51,786 nt of DNA from positions 1 to 51,786 of the forward strand of contig CAZTTH010000024.1 of the NCBI GenBank assembly GCA_964615975.1. The letters run 5' to 3'. Position numbers and translations under genes: made by a program. Numbering within the stretch: position 1 is the first letter of the stretch; every line of letters begins with the position of its first letter. A model generated the notes under the pieces. The model saw nothing but the letters and a program-made list of their open reading frames with translations, was not told the origin of the DNA and did not search any database. Shown piece after piece: positions 9,452 to 17,394 of this stretch. The DNA is from CAZTTH01 sp964615975. Its GTDB lineage: Bacteria; Verrucomicrobiota; Lentisphaeria; JABSQK01; JAJFLO01.

Positions 9452-12130
9452 ATGGTCACAAGGTTTAAAAACTTGAGTTTCAGAATTCAGCTGGCATTGA
9501 TTATTTCCGGATTGGTGGTGGTCATAACCGGTGTCGCCATCTGGCGGTTGCAGGTAATTACCCAAGAACATTTCATCCGGCGCTTCTGGCAGAACATTGA
9601 GACCACTCACCAAGTCATAAATCGAGGGATCAATGAACAACTGCTGATTCTCAATCGCGCGACCCAGCAAATGGCTGACAATCCGCGTTTCCTGGCCGCA
9701 TTGTCCACCCATGATCCCCAGACATTTCAGGATTTGATCATGGATTTGAATGAACGCTTCGATATTTATTTCCGCAATCAATATTCGGTGATGCTCTATC
9801 AACGTCAATCGGAAAATATCAATGCGTGGATGGTTTTCGATCTCTATGGATTTCCCCGCCAATCACAACCGATCAACACGTTGTTAAATCGTCTGGAAAA
9901 AACTTTCACGCAACACCAGATCACCCAATGGAGCGGTCAAATCATGCTCACCAATGATATTGATCTGTCGGTTTATCTGATCAGCGCCTATTATTTCGTA
10001 GAGGATAAAACGATCCTGATTTTCGGTAACCCGCTGAATAATGCCATGGCGGAAGAGGTAAGAAAAATCAGTCTTGAAACTGACGATCATCTGCTCTTCA
10101 TTGCCGGGAATTCAGTCATCAGCTCGACATTGTCATCAAGTAAAAAGCTGCAGTTCGAAAACCACTTGAAAAAAACAGGTGGCACTCTGACGAATGATGC
10201 GGTATTGCCTCAGGGATTTGGAGAAATCACCTTGGGAAGAGATCGTTTTCTTTGTGCTCGTGAAAGCATCGCCAAAGCCGGAGCCCTGCCTGTGGAAGTT
10301 CACCCAGACCGGGATGTCCACTATCTGATCCTGAAATCGCGCGGCCCGGTGGATGAAGAAATCATGGAAATGAAATTGGCACTGCTCCTGGTCGGTGGCA
10401 TGGGATTGGTCTTTGCGATATTGTTATCCTCATTGGTTGCACAAACCCTGGCGCTGCCCATTAATCGGCTGGTGAATTTCACCACGGAATTTTCTCAGGG
10501 TCATATCGAACGGCGACTGCGGCTCGATCTCTTTCATGGTGAATTCAGTACCCTGGCACACGCATTCGACCAATTTCAAATATCCCTCTTTGAGCAGAAT
10601 CGAAAACTGATCGAATCGGAACGTCTCTATCGCACCTTGATCGAAAATTCATCCCAGGCTATCAGTGGTGTCTGGCTCAAGACCGGGGTGATCTTCGCTC
10701 CGAATCGTTCCTTTCGCCAGTTAATGAAAATGAGCGAAACTGATTTTACCGATTTTACCTTGCAAAAATGTTTTTTTTCCGAGGATCAGATCGTTGCCAG
10801 CGACATCCTTAACAACGTAATGGAAAAAGGGTTGGTGAGCAGGGAAATACGCTGGCGGCGATCCGATGGTCAAACGCTGGTGATCGATTTGAGATTGTCG
10901 AAAGTCGAGCATTCCCAAGAGGAGTCAGCGTTGCTGATTGTCACGGATGAAACCGAAAAACTGCGCTTGGAAAAGCAGATCATCCAGGCCCAGAAAATGG
11001 ATAGCCTGGGTATTCTCTCTGGGGGAATCGCTCACGATTTTAATAATATCCTGACCCCGATACTGGGATTCGCCTCACTGGCGCGGACCCAGGTGGATCC
11101 ATCCCATCCTGTGTTTAAGAACCTGGAATACATCGAGCGGTCGGCTCTGAAAGCCAAGGATTTATTGCGCAATCTGCTCTCATTTTCCCGCACTCACGAG
11201 TTTCGCCCGCAACCCCTTAATCTGAATCAAATCATTGAAGAAGTTCACCACATCATCTGTCATACCTTCGAAAAAAATATTGTTTCGACAATTGAACTTG
11301 CCAGCAATCTTGACATCATACTGGGTGACTCCGGACAAATTCAACCGATGATACTCAATTTATGCATGAACGCCCGGGATGCCATGCCCACCGGCGGCGC
11401 TCTGTTGATGAAGAGCGGCAACAGCATCTTAACTCAGGAAGAATGTGAAAATCAAGCAGATGTGCTTCCCGGCAATTTTGTTTTTTTCAGTATTACCGAT
11501 ACTGGTTTTGGCATGGATGAGGCAACATTAAAACGAATTTTTGAACCATTCTTTACCACCAAACCCGTAGGCAAAGGCACCGGCCTCGGATTATCAATGG
11601 TCTATGGGATCGTGAAATCCCATAAAGGCGTGATCAAAGTGGCGAGCGAAGTAAACAAGGGGACCACTTTTCAGATCTTTTTACCCAGTCAAAAACGCCT
11701 CGTCGTCCCGCCCGCCGAAAGCTCCCGGGAAATTCGCGGAGGCAGTGAACACATCCTTTTGGTCGATGATGAAGCCAATGTCATCGCCCTTTACAGCGCC
11801 TCCTTGAAGAATCTCGGCTATCGCATCACCACGGCGACCAATGGCCGTGAAGCTTGGGAAATTCTTCAGGAATCGAACCAATTCAATCTTATTATCCTGG
11901 ATATGGTCATGCCCGAAATGAGTGGACGCGATTTGCTTGATCGCCTGCGCCGCAATAAAATGGCGCTCCCCATCCTGATTTGCAGCGGGTATAGCGCGGG
12001 TGAATCGCTCCATAATGCCATGCAAAACTGGAATTATGGCTTTCTCCAAAAGCCATTTACCTACGAGCAGTTATCACGGGAAATTCGAACCCTGTTGGAT
12101 AAACAAACTAACTTGTCACTTCCCAGCTAA
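9452..12130 (+). CDS. Hybrid sensor histidine kinase (sensor-HAMP-PAS-HisKA-HATPase-receiver)
   Basis: An 892-residue membrane kinase. Transmembrane helix 1 is at about 12-30, an extracytoplasmic sensor of about 280 residues follows, helix 2 is near 305-328, and a HAMP-like segment runs to about 385. A PAS-type domain (390-500) precedes the HisKA box GGIAHDFNNIL with the phospho-acceptor His near 528. The ATPase domain has NARDAM, DTGFGMD, FEPFFTTK and GTGLGLSMVYGI. A C-terminal receiver has LVDDEAN near 769, the Asp in ILDMVMPEMSG near 816 and the Lys of LQKPF. The HDFNN type is common in multi-sensor hybrid kinases. It starts 3 bp after the cupredoxin, whose metal state or the porin substrate may be what it senses (inference). 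No output regulator is in this operon. Confidence 0.93.
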   Translation: MVTRFKNLSFRIQLALIISGLVVVITGVAIWRLQVITQEHFIRRFWQNIETTHQVINRGINEQLLILNRATQQMADNPRFLAALSTHDPQTFQDLIMDLNERFDIYFRNQYSVMLYQRQSENINAWMVFDLYGFPRQSQPINTLLNRLEKTFTQHQITQWSGQIMLTNDIDLSVYLISAYYFVEDKTILIFGNPLNNAMAEEVRKISLETDDHLLFIAGNSVISSTLSSSKKLQFENHLKKTGGTLTNDAVLPQGFGEITLGRDRFLCARESIAKAGALPVEVHPDRDVHYLILKSRGPVDEEIMEMKLALLLVGGMGLVFAILLSSLVAQTLALPINRLVNFTTEFSQGHIERRLRLDLFHGEFSTLAHAFDQFQISLFEQNRKLIESERLYRTLIENSSQAISGVWLKTGVIFAPNRSFRQLMKMSETDFTDFTLQKCFFSEDQIVASDILNNVMEKGLVSREIRWRRSDGQTLVIDLRLSKVEHSQEESALLIVTDETEKLRLEKQIIQAQKMDSLGILSGGIAHDFNNILTPILGFASLARTQVDPSHPVFKNLEYIERSALKAKDLLRNLLSFSRTHEFRPQPLNLNQIIEEVHHIICHTFEKNIVSTIELASNLDIILGDSGQIQPMILNLCMNARDAMPTGGALLMKSGNSILTQEECENQADVLPGNFVFFSITDTGFGMDEATLKRIFEPFFTTKPVGKGTGLGLSMVYGIVKSHKGVIKVASEVNKGTTFQIFLPSQKRLVVPPAESSREIRGGSEHILLVDDEANVIALYSASLKNLGYRITTATNGREAWEILQESNQFNLIILDMVMPEMSGRDLLDRLRRNKMALPILICSGYSAGESLHNAMQNWNYGFLQKPFTYEQLSREIRTLLDKQTNLSLPS

Positions 12131-12142
12131 GCAGAGACTATC

Positions 12143-12523
12143 ATGATTCACAAAAACAGCGATGAGTATCCCCATCCCGCAGATAATTCCGCGGAAGACG
12201 GGGAGATTTCTCCCCTGGAACTCAATCAATTGATGGCTACCGCCGATCAGAACTTGCTCCTGATTGATGTGCGTGAATCATGGGAATGGGAACTCGTCAG
12301 ATTACCAGGAGCCCTTCATATACCTTTATCCCAACTGCGGGAACAATGGCCAAAAACGGTTGACCACCAAACCAAAATGATCGTGGTCTATTGCCATCAT
12401 GGCATGCGCTCAAACCATGCCATGCAGGTGCTATGCTCACTGGGGGTCAAAAAGGTCAAAAGTCTCCGCGGGGGGATACATTCCTGGTCGCTGGAGATCG
12501 ACCCCTCACTAGCACGGTATTGA
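12143..12523 (+). CDS. Single-domain rhodanese-like sulfurtransferase
   Basis: A 126-residue protein with the rhodanese fold: LLLIDVRESWEWELVRLPGALHIPL near residues 37-61, active-site Cys in VVYCHHGMRSNHA near 85-97, and LRGGIHSWSLEID at the end. There is no signal peptide, so it is probably cytoplasmic. It is the last gene of the porin-cupredoxin-kinase run, 12 bp downstream of the kinase. The gene ends 4 bp before the scaffold gap and looks complete; the sequence after the gap repeats its last codons only because the contig ends overlap. Likely role: sulfane-sulfur transfer or thiol handling; the partner is unknown. Confidence 0.88.
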   Translation: MIHKNSDEYPHPADNSAEDGEISPLELNQLMATADQNLLLIDVRESWEWELVRLPGALHIPLSQLREQWPKTVDHQTKMIVVYCHHGMRSNHAMQVLCSLGVKKVKSLRGGIHSWSLEIDPSLARY

Positions 12524-12682
12524 TCGGNNNNNNNNNNNNNNNNNNNNNNNNNNNNNNNNNNNNNNNNNNNNNNNNNNNNNNNNNNNNNNNNNNNNNNNNN
12601 NNNNNNNNNNNNNNNNNNNNNNNNNNNGGGATACATTCCTGGTCGCTGGAGATCGACCCCTCACTAGCACGGTATTGATCGG
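12473..12682 (+). repeat. 55 bp identical copies on both sides of the scaffold gap
   Basis: Bases 12473-12527 (starting GGGATACATTCC, ending TTGATCGG) recur exactly at 12628-12682. The 100 N at 12528-12627 lie between them. An exact 55 bp terminal overlap is what contigs from a de Bruijn assembly with k=55 would share. The gap is therefore best read as an artefact, with the true sequence running straight from the first copy into base 12683. Confidence 0.9.
12528..12627. other. Scaffold gap (100 N), probably spurious
   Basis: A placeholder gap between identical 55 bp contig ends. Open frames that appear to cross it are meaningless. Confidence 0.95.
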
Positions 12683-13056
12683 GCGATGCCACCCTGGCGA
12701 AACCACCATGATGGACGATGTTCACTCCTGCCTGAGGGGATCGACTGACAGGCATACCTGATCGTGAACCCGGGCTAAATTATTTCTCTTGATCCAATCC
12801 GAATTCGGATAATCGGATTCCTCGTTTAGCGGTTTAATTATTATTTAATTAATTTATAAGCAATCTGTTACAATTCATGCCTGCGGGATGGCATTGGTGA
12901 TGATATTGCTTTCATCATAAATCATTTGCTCAACCACTGATGGATGGAAAAAAATTAAATATTCCCAAGAACAAACTCCCACAATGCGAATCCTATTTAC
13001 AAATCATCAATTCACCAATCAAATCCCGTTAAATCACCATAAGGAGGTAGAATGCC
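12683..13056. other. AT-rich intergenic region with a dyad motif
   Basis: No gene is seen in these 374 bp. It contains the perfect 14 bp palindrome ATCCGAATTCGGAT (12797-12810) inside a motif shared with two other intergenic regions. An A/T-rich block follows at about 12834-12875. It ends in a very strong ribosome binding site (AAGGAGGT at 13041-13048) for the next gene. No convincing -35/-10 pair was found. Confidence 0.5.
12796..12816. promoter_or_regulatory. Candidate operator-like dyad, copy 1 of a shared intergenic motif
   Basis: AATCCGAATTCGGATAATCGG includes a 14 bp perfect palindrome. It matches 37761-37781 at 18 of 21 positions; its core (12799-12816) matches 17180-17197 at 15 of 18. 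All three lie between genes. The binding protein is unknown and chance is not excluded. Confidence 0.35.
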
Positions 13057-13338
13057 ATGAGAAAAGCCAAAACCAAAAACAAACCAGTGAAATTCCAATG
13101 CAAGGCTGATAAAGGCAGCAAGATCAGTGTCGCCGGATCATTCAATAGCTGGGATGCCAAAATACATAAACTGAAACCCAATCAGACCAGCGGACAGCAT
13201 GAAATTGAACTGGAATTACCGCCAGGCACTTACGAATATAAATTTATAATTAATGATGAATGGCGTATCGATCCTGAGTGCAAACAATGGGTCTGCAATG
13301 AATTTGGAACGATGAACAGCGTCATCGAGGTGGTTTAA
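13057..13338 (+). CDS. Stand-alone glycogen-binding-type domain protein (AMPK1-CBM/CBM48)
   Basis: A 93-residue protein that is almost entirely one carbohydrate-binding module of the AMPK-beta/isoamylase N-terminal type. VKFQCKADKGSKISVAGSFN leads into NSWD, followed by LPPGTYEYKFIINDEWRIDP and a final Asn-rich turn. It has no signal peptide and no catalytic domain. The AAGGAGGT ribosome binding site 8 bp upstream suggests high expression. The next reading frame downstream is an Hsp20 remnant, and a universal stress protein follows, which hints at a stress locus. It may bind glycogen-like glucan or act as a small scaffold; which is not known. Confidence 0.85.
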   Translation: MRKAKTKNKPVKFQCKADKGSKISVAGSFNSWDAKIHKLKPNQTSGQHEIELELPPGTYEYKFIINDEWRIDPECKQWVCNEFGTMNSVIEVV

Positions 13339-13339
13339 G

Positions 13340-13666
13340 AGATTTGAGAGTTTTGATCAACGCTATTTTTTACCCGCAATTAAACAATTAATTATCATCA
13401 AAGCAGAGATACCCGAAGTCAAAAATGATGTCAAGGTAGAAGTTGAAAATGGAGTACTTTCGATCTCCGGAGAACGCAAAGAAGAAAAAGGCAAGAAATT
13501 ACATAAAATTGAACGATACTATGGATCCTTCACCCGTAGTTTCGTTCTCCGGGACAATGTTGACGATAAGAAAATCAAAGCGGAATACAAGGATGGGATT
13601 CTTTGTCTGCAAATCCCTAAAACCCCCAAGAAAAAATCAAACAGCGTAACCATACCTGTCAAATAA
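13340..13666 (+). pseudogene. Remnant of a small heat-shock protein (Hsp20/alpha-crystallin)
   Basis: Reading frame 2 encodes most of an alpha-crystallin domain: KAEIPEVKNDVKVEVENG, VLSISGERKEEKGKKLHKIE, then YYGSFTRSFVLRDNVDD, KAEYKDGILCLQIPKT and the C-terminal SNSVTIPVK, stop at 13664. No ATG, GTG or TTG start precedes the domain in this frame. The N-terminal arm is missing, and the usual DIYE-type strand before KAEIP is replaced by LPAIKQLIII. The frame stays open back into the upstream gene. This looks like a gene that lost its 5' part by deletion; an unusual start codon or an assembly error are alternatives. Confidence 0.7.
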
Positions 13667-13847
13667 GAAATCATTAACAACCATCAGTGACCCCATTTTT
13701 GATTAAACCGCACGGAAGGCATGCCATCCTCAATGTTTGTCATCTTAATCCGATTTATCATAATGGGTTCACTGATATTTTCATTGTAGACTATTTTGTC
13801 TTCACTTATGGTGGCAAAGGGAGAATCAATTTTTATCCTTCATAATC

Positions 13848-14768
13848 ATGGCTTTTATCAAGAAAATCTTATTGGCAGTTGATTTCAGCGAGACGACAAC
13901 AGCGACCGTCAGCCGGGCGCTTTTTTTTGCGAAAAAGTTTGACGCCGAATTGGTCATATTGCATTCGATTGAGCCAATTTTAAAATATCCCTATCTTGCT
14001 CTTTCAAATGATAAAAAACTAGTCGACGTTATCGCTCCAAAATTGGAAAATATTGTGTCGTTGGTTGCTCAAAGTGGCGTGCCAATTAATCAATCCTTTA
14101 TCCAGGATGGCATTCCTGAAACCGATATCATCCTGCTGGCTAACAGTCTGGAAGTCGACCTTATTGTCATCGGCGCGGGCAGGAAAAATATTGCGCACAG
14201 ACTGCTGGGATCTGTTGCGGAAAAGATTATTCATCGAGCGTCACAACCGGTCTGCATTGTTCATCCCGACGATGCCGTCGATAAATTATCCCTTGTTGTT
14301 TGCGCCCTCGATTGTTCGAGTTTTTCCGAAGCGGCATTGAATCTGGCAGTGATGCTGAGTCGCAGCATAGGCTTGGAGTTATTTGTCATTCATGTTTTCC
14401 CCCCCATAAAAGACCATAAGCTGATGGACAAAATTAACCAATCAGCCGCCTTTACCAACAAGAATGTAATTGATAATCTCAAAGCTTTGGCGCGCAGTGA
14501 CATCGTCAGTGAAAGCGAAAAAAACCTCTTTCTCTATCATCTCAATCAACTGGAAGCCATCGGGATGACTTACCATGCCATGGTTCGAGTCGGTAAACCG
14601 GTTGAAGAATTAATCAAATCGGTTGATGACATTCAGGCAGATATCTTGATCTTGGGCGCCCACAATGACGATAACTCAGAAGGTTTCTTTCAGCGCGGTA
14701 CCTTCGAGAAAATGCTCCGACGCGTTAACTGTTCGGTGATGACAGTAAGACTGGAACCATCTCCCTGA
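13848..14768 (+). CDS. Universal stress protein with two UspA domains
   Basis: A 306-residue cytoplasmic protein made of two Usp domains. Domain 1 (about 1-140) begins KKILLAVDFSETTTATVSRA and has IGAGRKNIAHRLLGSVAEKI followed by SQPVCIVHP, close to the ATP-binding loop of ATP-type Usps. Domain 2 (about 145-302) begins SLVVCALDCSSFSEAALN and has LILGAHNDDNSEGFFQRGTF, in which the nucleotide loop is less well kept, so it may not bind ATP. It lies after the Hsp20 remnant with about 180 bp between. Likely role: a stress or starvation response, but Usp functions are varied. Confidence 0.9.
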   Translation: MAFIKKILLAVDFSETTTATVSRALFFAKKFDAELVILHSIEPILKYPYLALSNDKKLVDVIAPKLENIVSLVAQSGVPINQSFIQDGIPETDIILLANSLEVDLIVIGAGRKNIAHRLLGSVAEKIIHRASQPVCIVHPDDAVDKLSLVVCALDCSSFSEAALNLAVMLSRSIGLELFVIHVFPPIKDHKLMDKINQSAAFTNKNVIDNLKALARSDIVSESEKNLFLYHLNQLEAIGMTYHAMVRVGKPVEELIKSVDDIQADILILGAHNDDNSEGFFQRGTFEKMLRRVNCSVMTVRLEPSP

Positions 14769-15186
14769 CTGCCTTCCCGCAAACACTGATTATCGCCCCA
14801 TGATTCAAGCCACTCTGATATAGGGCATTCCGGATTCCCACTGGAATCAGTGCCTCCATTGCCCAGGGTTTACTTTCATTTTTTTTAGCTGTCGATAACA
14901 GGCAGATTCGCATGATCATAAAACGTCGCTTCATCAGAGTTATGAAATATTCCGATTGCACTCTGTTTTAATTACCAACTTCAATCGCTGCTTTCCCCTT
15001 TCATCTGTGATTCACATTGACTCACCGCATGATTGCCTTCAATGTGCACGGGTAAAATTTAGTCATTTTTTTCTTGATTATCCTTATTCTCCCATTATTT
15101 AATAACAAGTTTTTCCTTCGTATTTCCGAGCCCGCAAATACTGACTTGTATTTTTTAGACTATTGCAGCAACAAAGGAATTCTCTT
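14769..15186. other. Intergenic region, nothing firm
   Basis: These 418 bp hold no recognisable gene. An inverted repeat GATTCC-CACT-GGAATC at 14833-14848 lies about 65 bp after the Usp gene but is not followed by a T-run. The second half is AT-rich and presumably carries the promoter of the FHA-cyclase gene. A minus-strand open frame (14725-14961) has no family features. Confidence 0.4.
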
Positions 15187-17094
15187 ATGGCGTATATCGT
15201 GATTGAAAATGGCGCACTACAAGGGCAACGCTTCGAAATTACAGAAAGTTTGATCATCGGGCGGCATTCTTCTTGCAATGTGGTGGTCCGCACTCCCGGG
15301 ATATCGCGCCGGCATTGTCGTATTTCCTACGTGAACAATAAATATATTCTTGAAGACATGGAAAGTCGCAATGGCACCTATCTCAATGGTGAACCGGTTA
15401 AATCTCATGCCTTGGTCAACAACGATATCATCAATATCAGCAGTTATATCGTGCGCTTTCTCAGCAAGGGCGATGAAAAGAAAACCGATAACGCGGTAAT
15501 TTTCGAGGAAGACAAGGACAAGCAACGCAAATACGACAAGTCGATGTCGATGGAATCACCCTTCAGCGCCAAAGCCGGCGCCGGCAGAACCGAAGGTCGC
15601 TTCGATCAATCGGCGGAACAGATAATCACCGAATTGGAAAAGCGACTCGATAATTTGTACCAGGTTACTCATGCCCTTTCTTCTACCACCGATGAAGACA
15701 AACTCTTCGATCAAATCCTTGAATGCCTGCTAAAGGTTTTTCCTCAGGCTGAACGCGGCCTGCTAATGACTGGCAATGATGCCGACAAGATGGAAATTTC
15801 AAAAGTGCGCTATCGCAATCCCGACCGACAACGGAAAAGTTCCATTCGCGTCAGTAAATCGGTCATACGCGATGTCCTTTCCCGCCGCCATGCGACATTA
15901 ATCTCCGATACCGCGGCTGATGAGCAATTTGGCGCCGCCGTCAGCATCATCGCAGAAAATATCTGTTCCATGATGTGCGCGCCGCTGATCTCCCAGGGAA
16001 TGATTTATGGTATTCTCCAAATTGAAAACACCAATGTGCTTAATCCTTTTACTGAAAAGGATTTGAACAACCTGGTCGGCGTCGCGGTACAAGCCGCGTT
16101 GTTCATGCATAACGCAAAACTCGCTCGGGACATCGTTTTGGAAGGCAATCGTCGGGCGCAACTGCAGCGTTTCTTTTCGCCGGCAGTTGCGAATGAAGTC
16201 ATGAACAACAAGCTTAAGCTCGGCGGTGAAATCCGGCATGGGATCACCATGTTTTGTGATATCGTTGGATTTACCACCCGCAGCGAAAAGAACAGCGCCG
16301 AAGAAGTCATCAAACACCTGAATCAGTATTTTGGCGTCATGGTGGGCATCATTCTGGCGGAAAAAGGAACCATTGATAAATTCGGCGGCGATGCCATTAT
16401 GGCGATCTGGGGCGCACCGGTGGCAGTTGACAATGATGTCGGTTGTGCGGTTTCGTGTTGTTTGCAAATGCAGAATGCAATCGTGCGCTTCAATCAGGAC
16501 CTCTCAACCCAGGGATCAGATCCGGTCGCCATGGGAATTGGACTTCATGCCGGCAGTTTCATCGCCGGCAATATCGGTTCCCACGATCGCATGGAATACA
16601 CGGTCATCGGGGATGATGTGAATATCGCTGCCCGCGTCGAAACCCTGGCCTTGGGACATATGCTCATGGGCAGCGAATCCCTGGTGCGCAAGAGCCCCCT
16701 GCTTAAAATCCTAGGCTTAAAATTCAATCCGGTTAACTTTAAAGGCAAAACCGCAGCCTTCAGCCTGACCAGTATCCGCGGAATGAAAACCGAGGAAGGA
16801 TATTTATTAAGCATTCCAGTCACAATCAATCACATCCACGGAAAAATTACCTTTTGCACTGACGACATCTCACGATTCAAGTTCGTTGGCGGCGGTGGTG
16901 TGTCAATGGGATCAGGGAAATTGAAATTCGATGCGGTTGACTTCAATGATGACAATGAATATCCCATTATCATAACCCAAAGCAGTGAGGACATCTTTTA
17001 CGATTTTGTCTTCGACAGCTTTCCCCCCATAATGAAAGAAATATTCGACCGCGGAGTCGTCGATACCAAACGGGATATCTCCTGGCATCGATAG
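15187..17094 (+). CDS. FHA-GAF-class III adenylate cyclase-type signalling protein
   Basis: With the ATG at 15187, preceded by AAAGGA at 15173-15178, the protein has 635 residues; the TTG 24 bp earlier lacks a ribosome binding site. Residues about 1-90 are an FHA phosphothreonine-binding domain (IIGRHSSCNVVV, ISRRHCRI, ESRNGTYLNG). Residues about 140-310 are a GAF domain. Residues about 330-510 are a class III cyclase: metal Asp in MFCDIVGFT, second Asp in KFGGDAIMAIWG, and VIGDDVNIAARVE with transition-state Asn/Arg. The Lys of DKFGGD plus Thr at the partner position is the Lys/Thr pattern of bacterial adenylate cyclases. About 110 C-terminal residues are unassigned. FHA suggests control by a Ser/Thr kinase; one such kinase fusion is at 27432. 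Confidence 0.9.
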   Translation: MAYIVIENGALQGQRFEITESLIIGRHSSCNVVVRTPGISRRHCRISYVNNKYILEDMESRNGTYLNGEPVKSHALVNNDIINISSYIVRFLSKGDEKKTDNAVIFEEDKDKQRKYDKSMSMESPFSAKAGAGRTEGRFDQSAEQIITELEKRLDNLYQVTHALSSTTDEDKLFDQILECLLKVFPQAERGLLMTGNDADKMEISKVRYRNPDRQRKSSIRVSKSVIRDVLSRRHATLISDTAADEQFGAAVSIIAENICSMMCAPLISQGMIYGILQIENTNVLNPFTEKDLNNLVGVAVQAALFMHNAKLARDIVLEGNRRAQLQRFFSPAVANEVMNNKLKLGGEIRHGITMFCDIVGFTTRSEKNSAEEVIKHLNQYFGVMVGIILAEKGTIDKFGGDAIMAIWGAPVAVDNDVGCAVSCCLQMQNAIVRFNQDLSTQGSDPVAMGIGLHAGSFIAGNIGSHDRMEYTVIGDDVNIAARVETLALGHMLMGSESLVRKSPLLKILGLKFNPVNFKGKTAAFSLTSIRGMKTEEGYLLSIPVTINHIHGKITFCTDDISRFKFVGGGGVSMGSGKLKFDAVDFNDDNEYPIIITQSSEDIFYDFVFDSFPPIMKEIFDRGVVDTKRDISWHR

Positions 17095-17394
17095 TTCACC
17101 AGCACATGTCATCATCCGGTGATATTCTGGTTTGATTAAATCCACCTTCTATCCGTTCCGCTCCATCTGACATCGCTCTCCGATTTCGGATGATAGGCGC
17201 CGGAGCAGAAGTTAATCAGATTCATCAATCGTGTGAATTTCAACAGGTTAGACTGTTTGCCAGGACATTGGTAATCCCCATGCTCCCAAATTATCGTAGA
17301 AACCTAACCCAGCGGCACCATAACCGGCAACCAATCTTCATCAAGAAAACGAACTCTCAACACACTTAATCCCCAATCGGTAACGCACGTTCTC
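17095..17394. other. Intergenic region with copy 2 of a dyad-like motif
   Basis: These 300 bp lie upstream of the histidine kinase/NtrC cluster. CCGATTTCGGATGATAGG at 17180-17197 resembles the motif at 12799-12816 (15 of 18 identical). No coding potential, clear promoter or terminator was recognised. Confidence 0.4.

Noticed and set aside
8918..9862. 314-residue minus-strand frame across the cupredoxin and kinase genes
   Set aside because: Both plus-strand genes have full functional motifs; the minus frame has none.
12391..12755. Open frames that cross the second scaffold gap
   Set aside because: They depend on N placeholders and on the duplicated contig ends.
14725..14961. Minus-strand 78-residue frame after the universal stress gene
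   Set aside because: It overlaps the Usp gene end, has no recognisable motif and no start signal.
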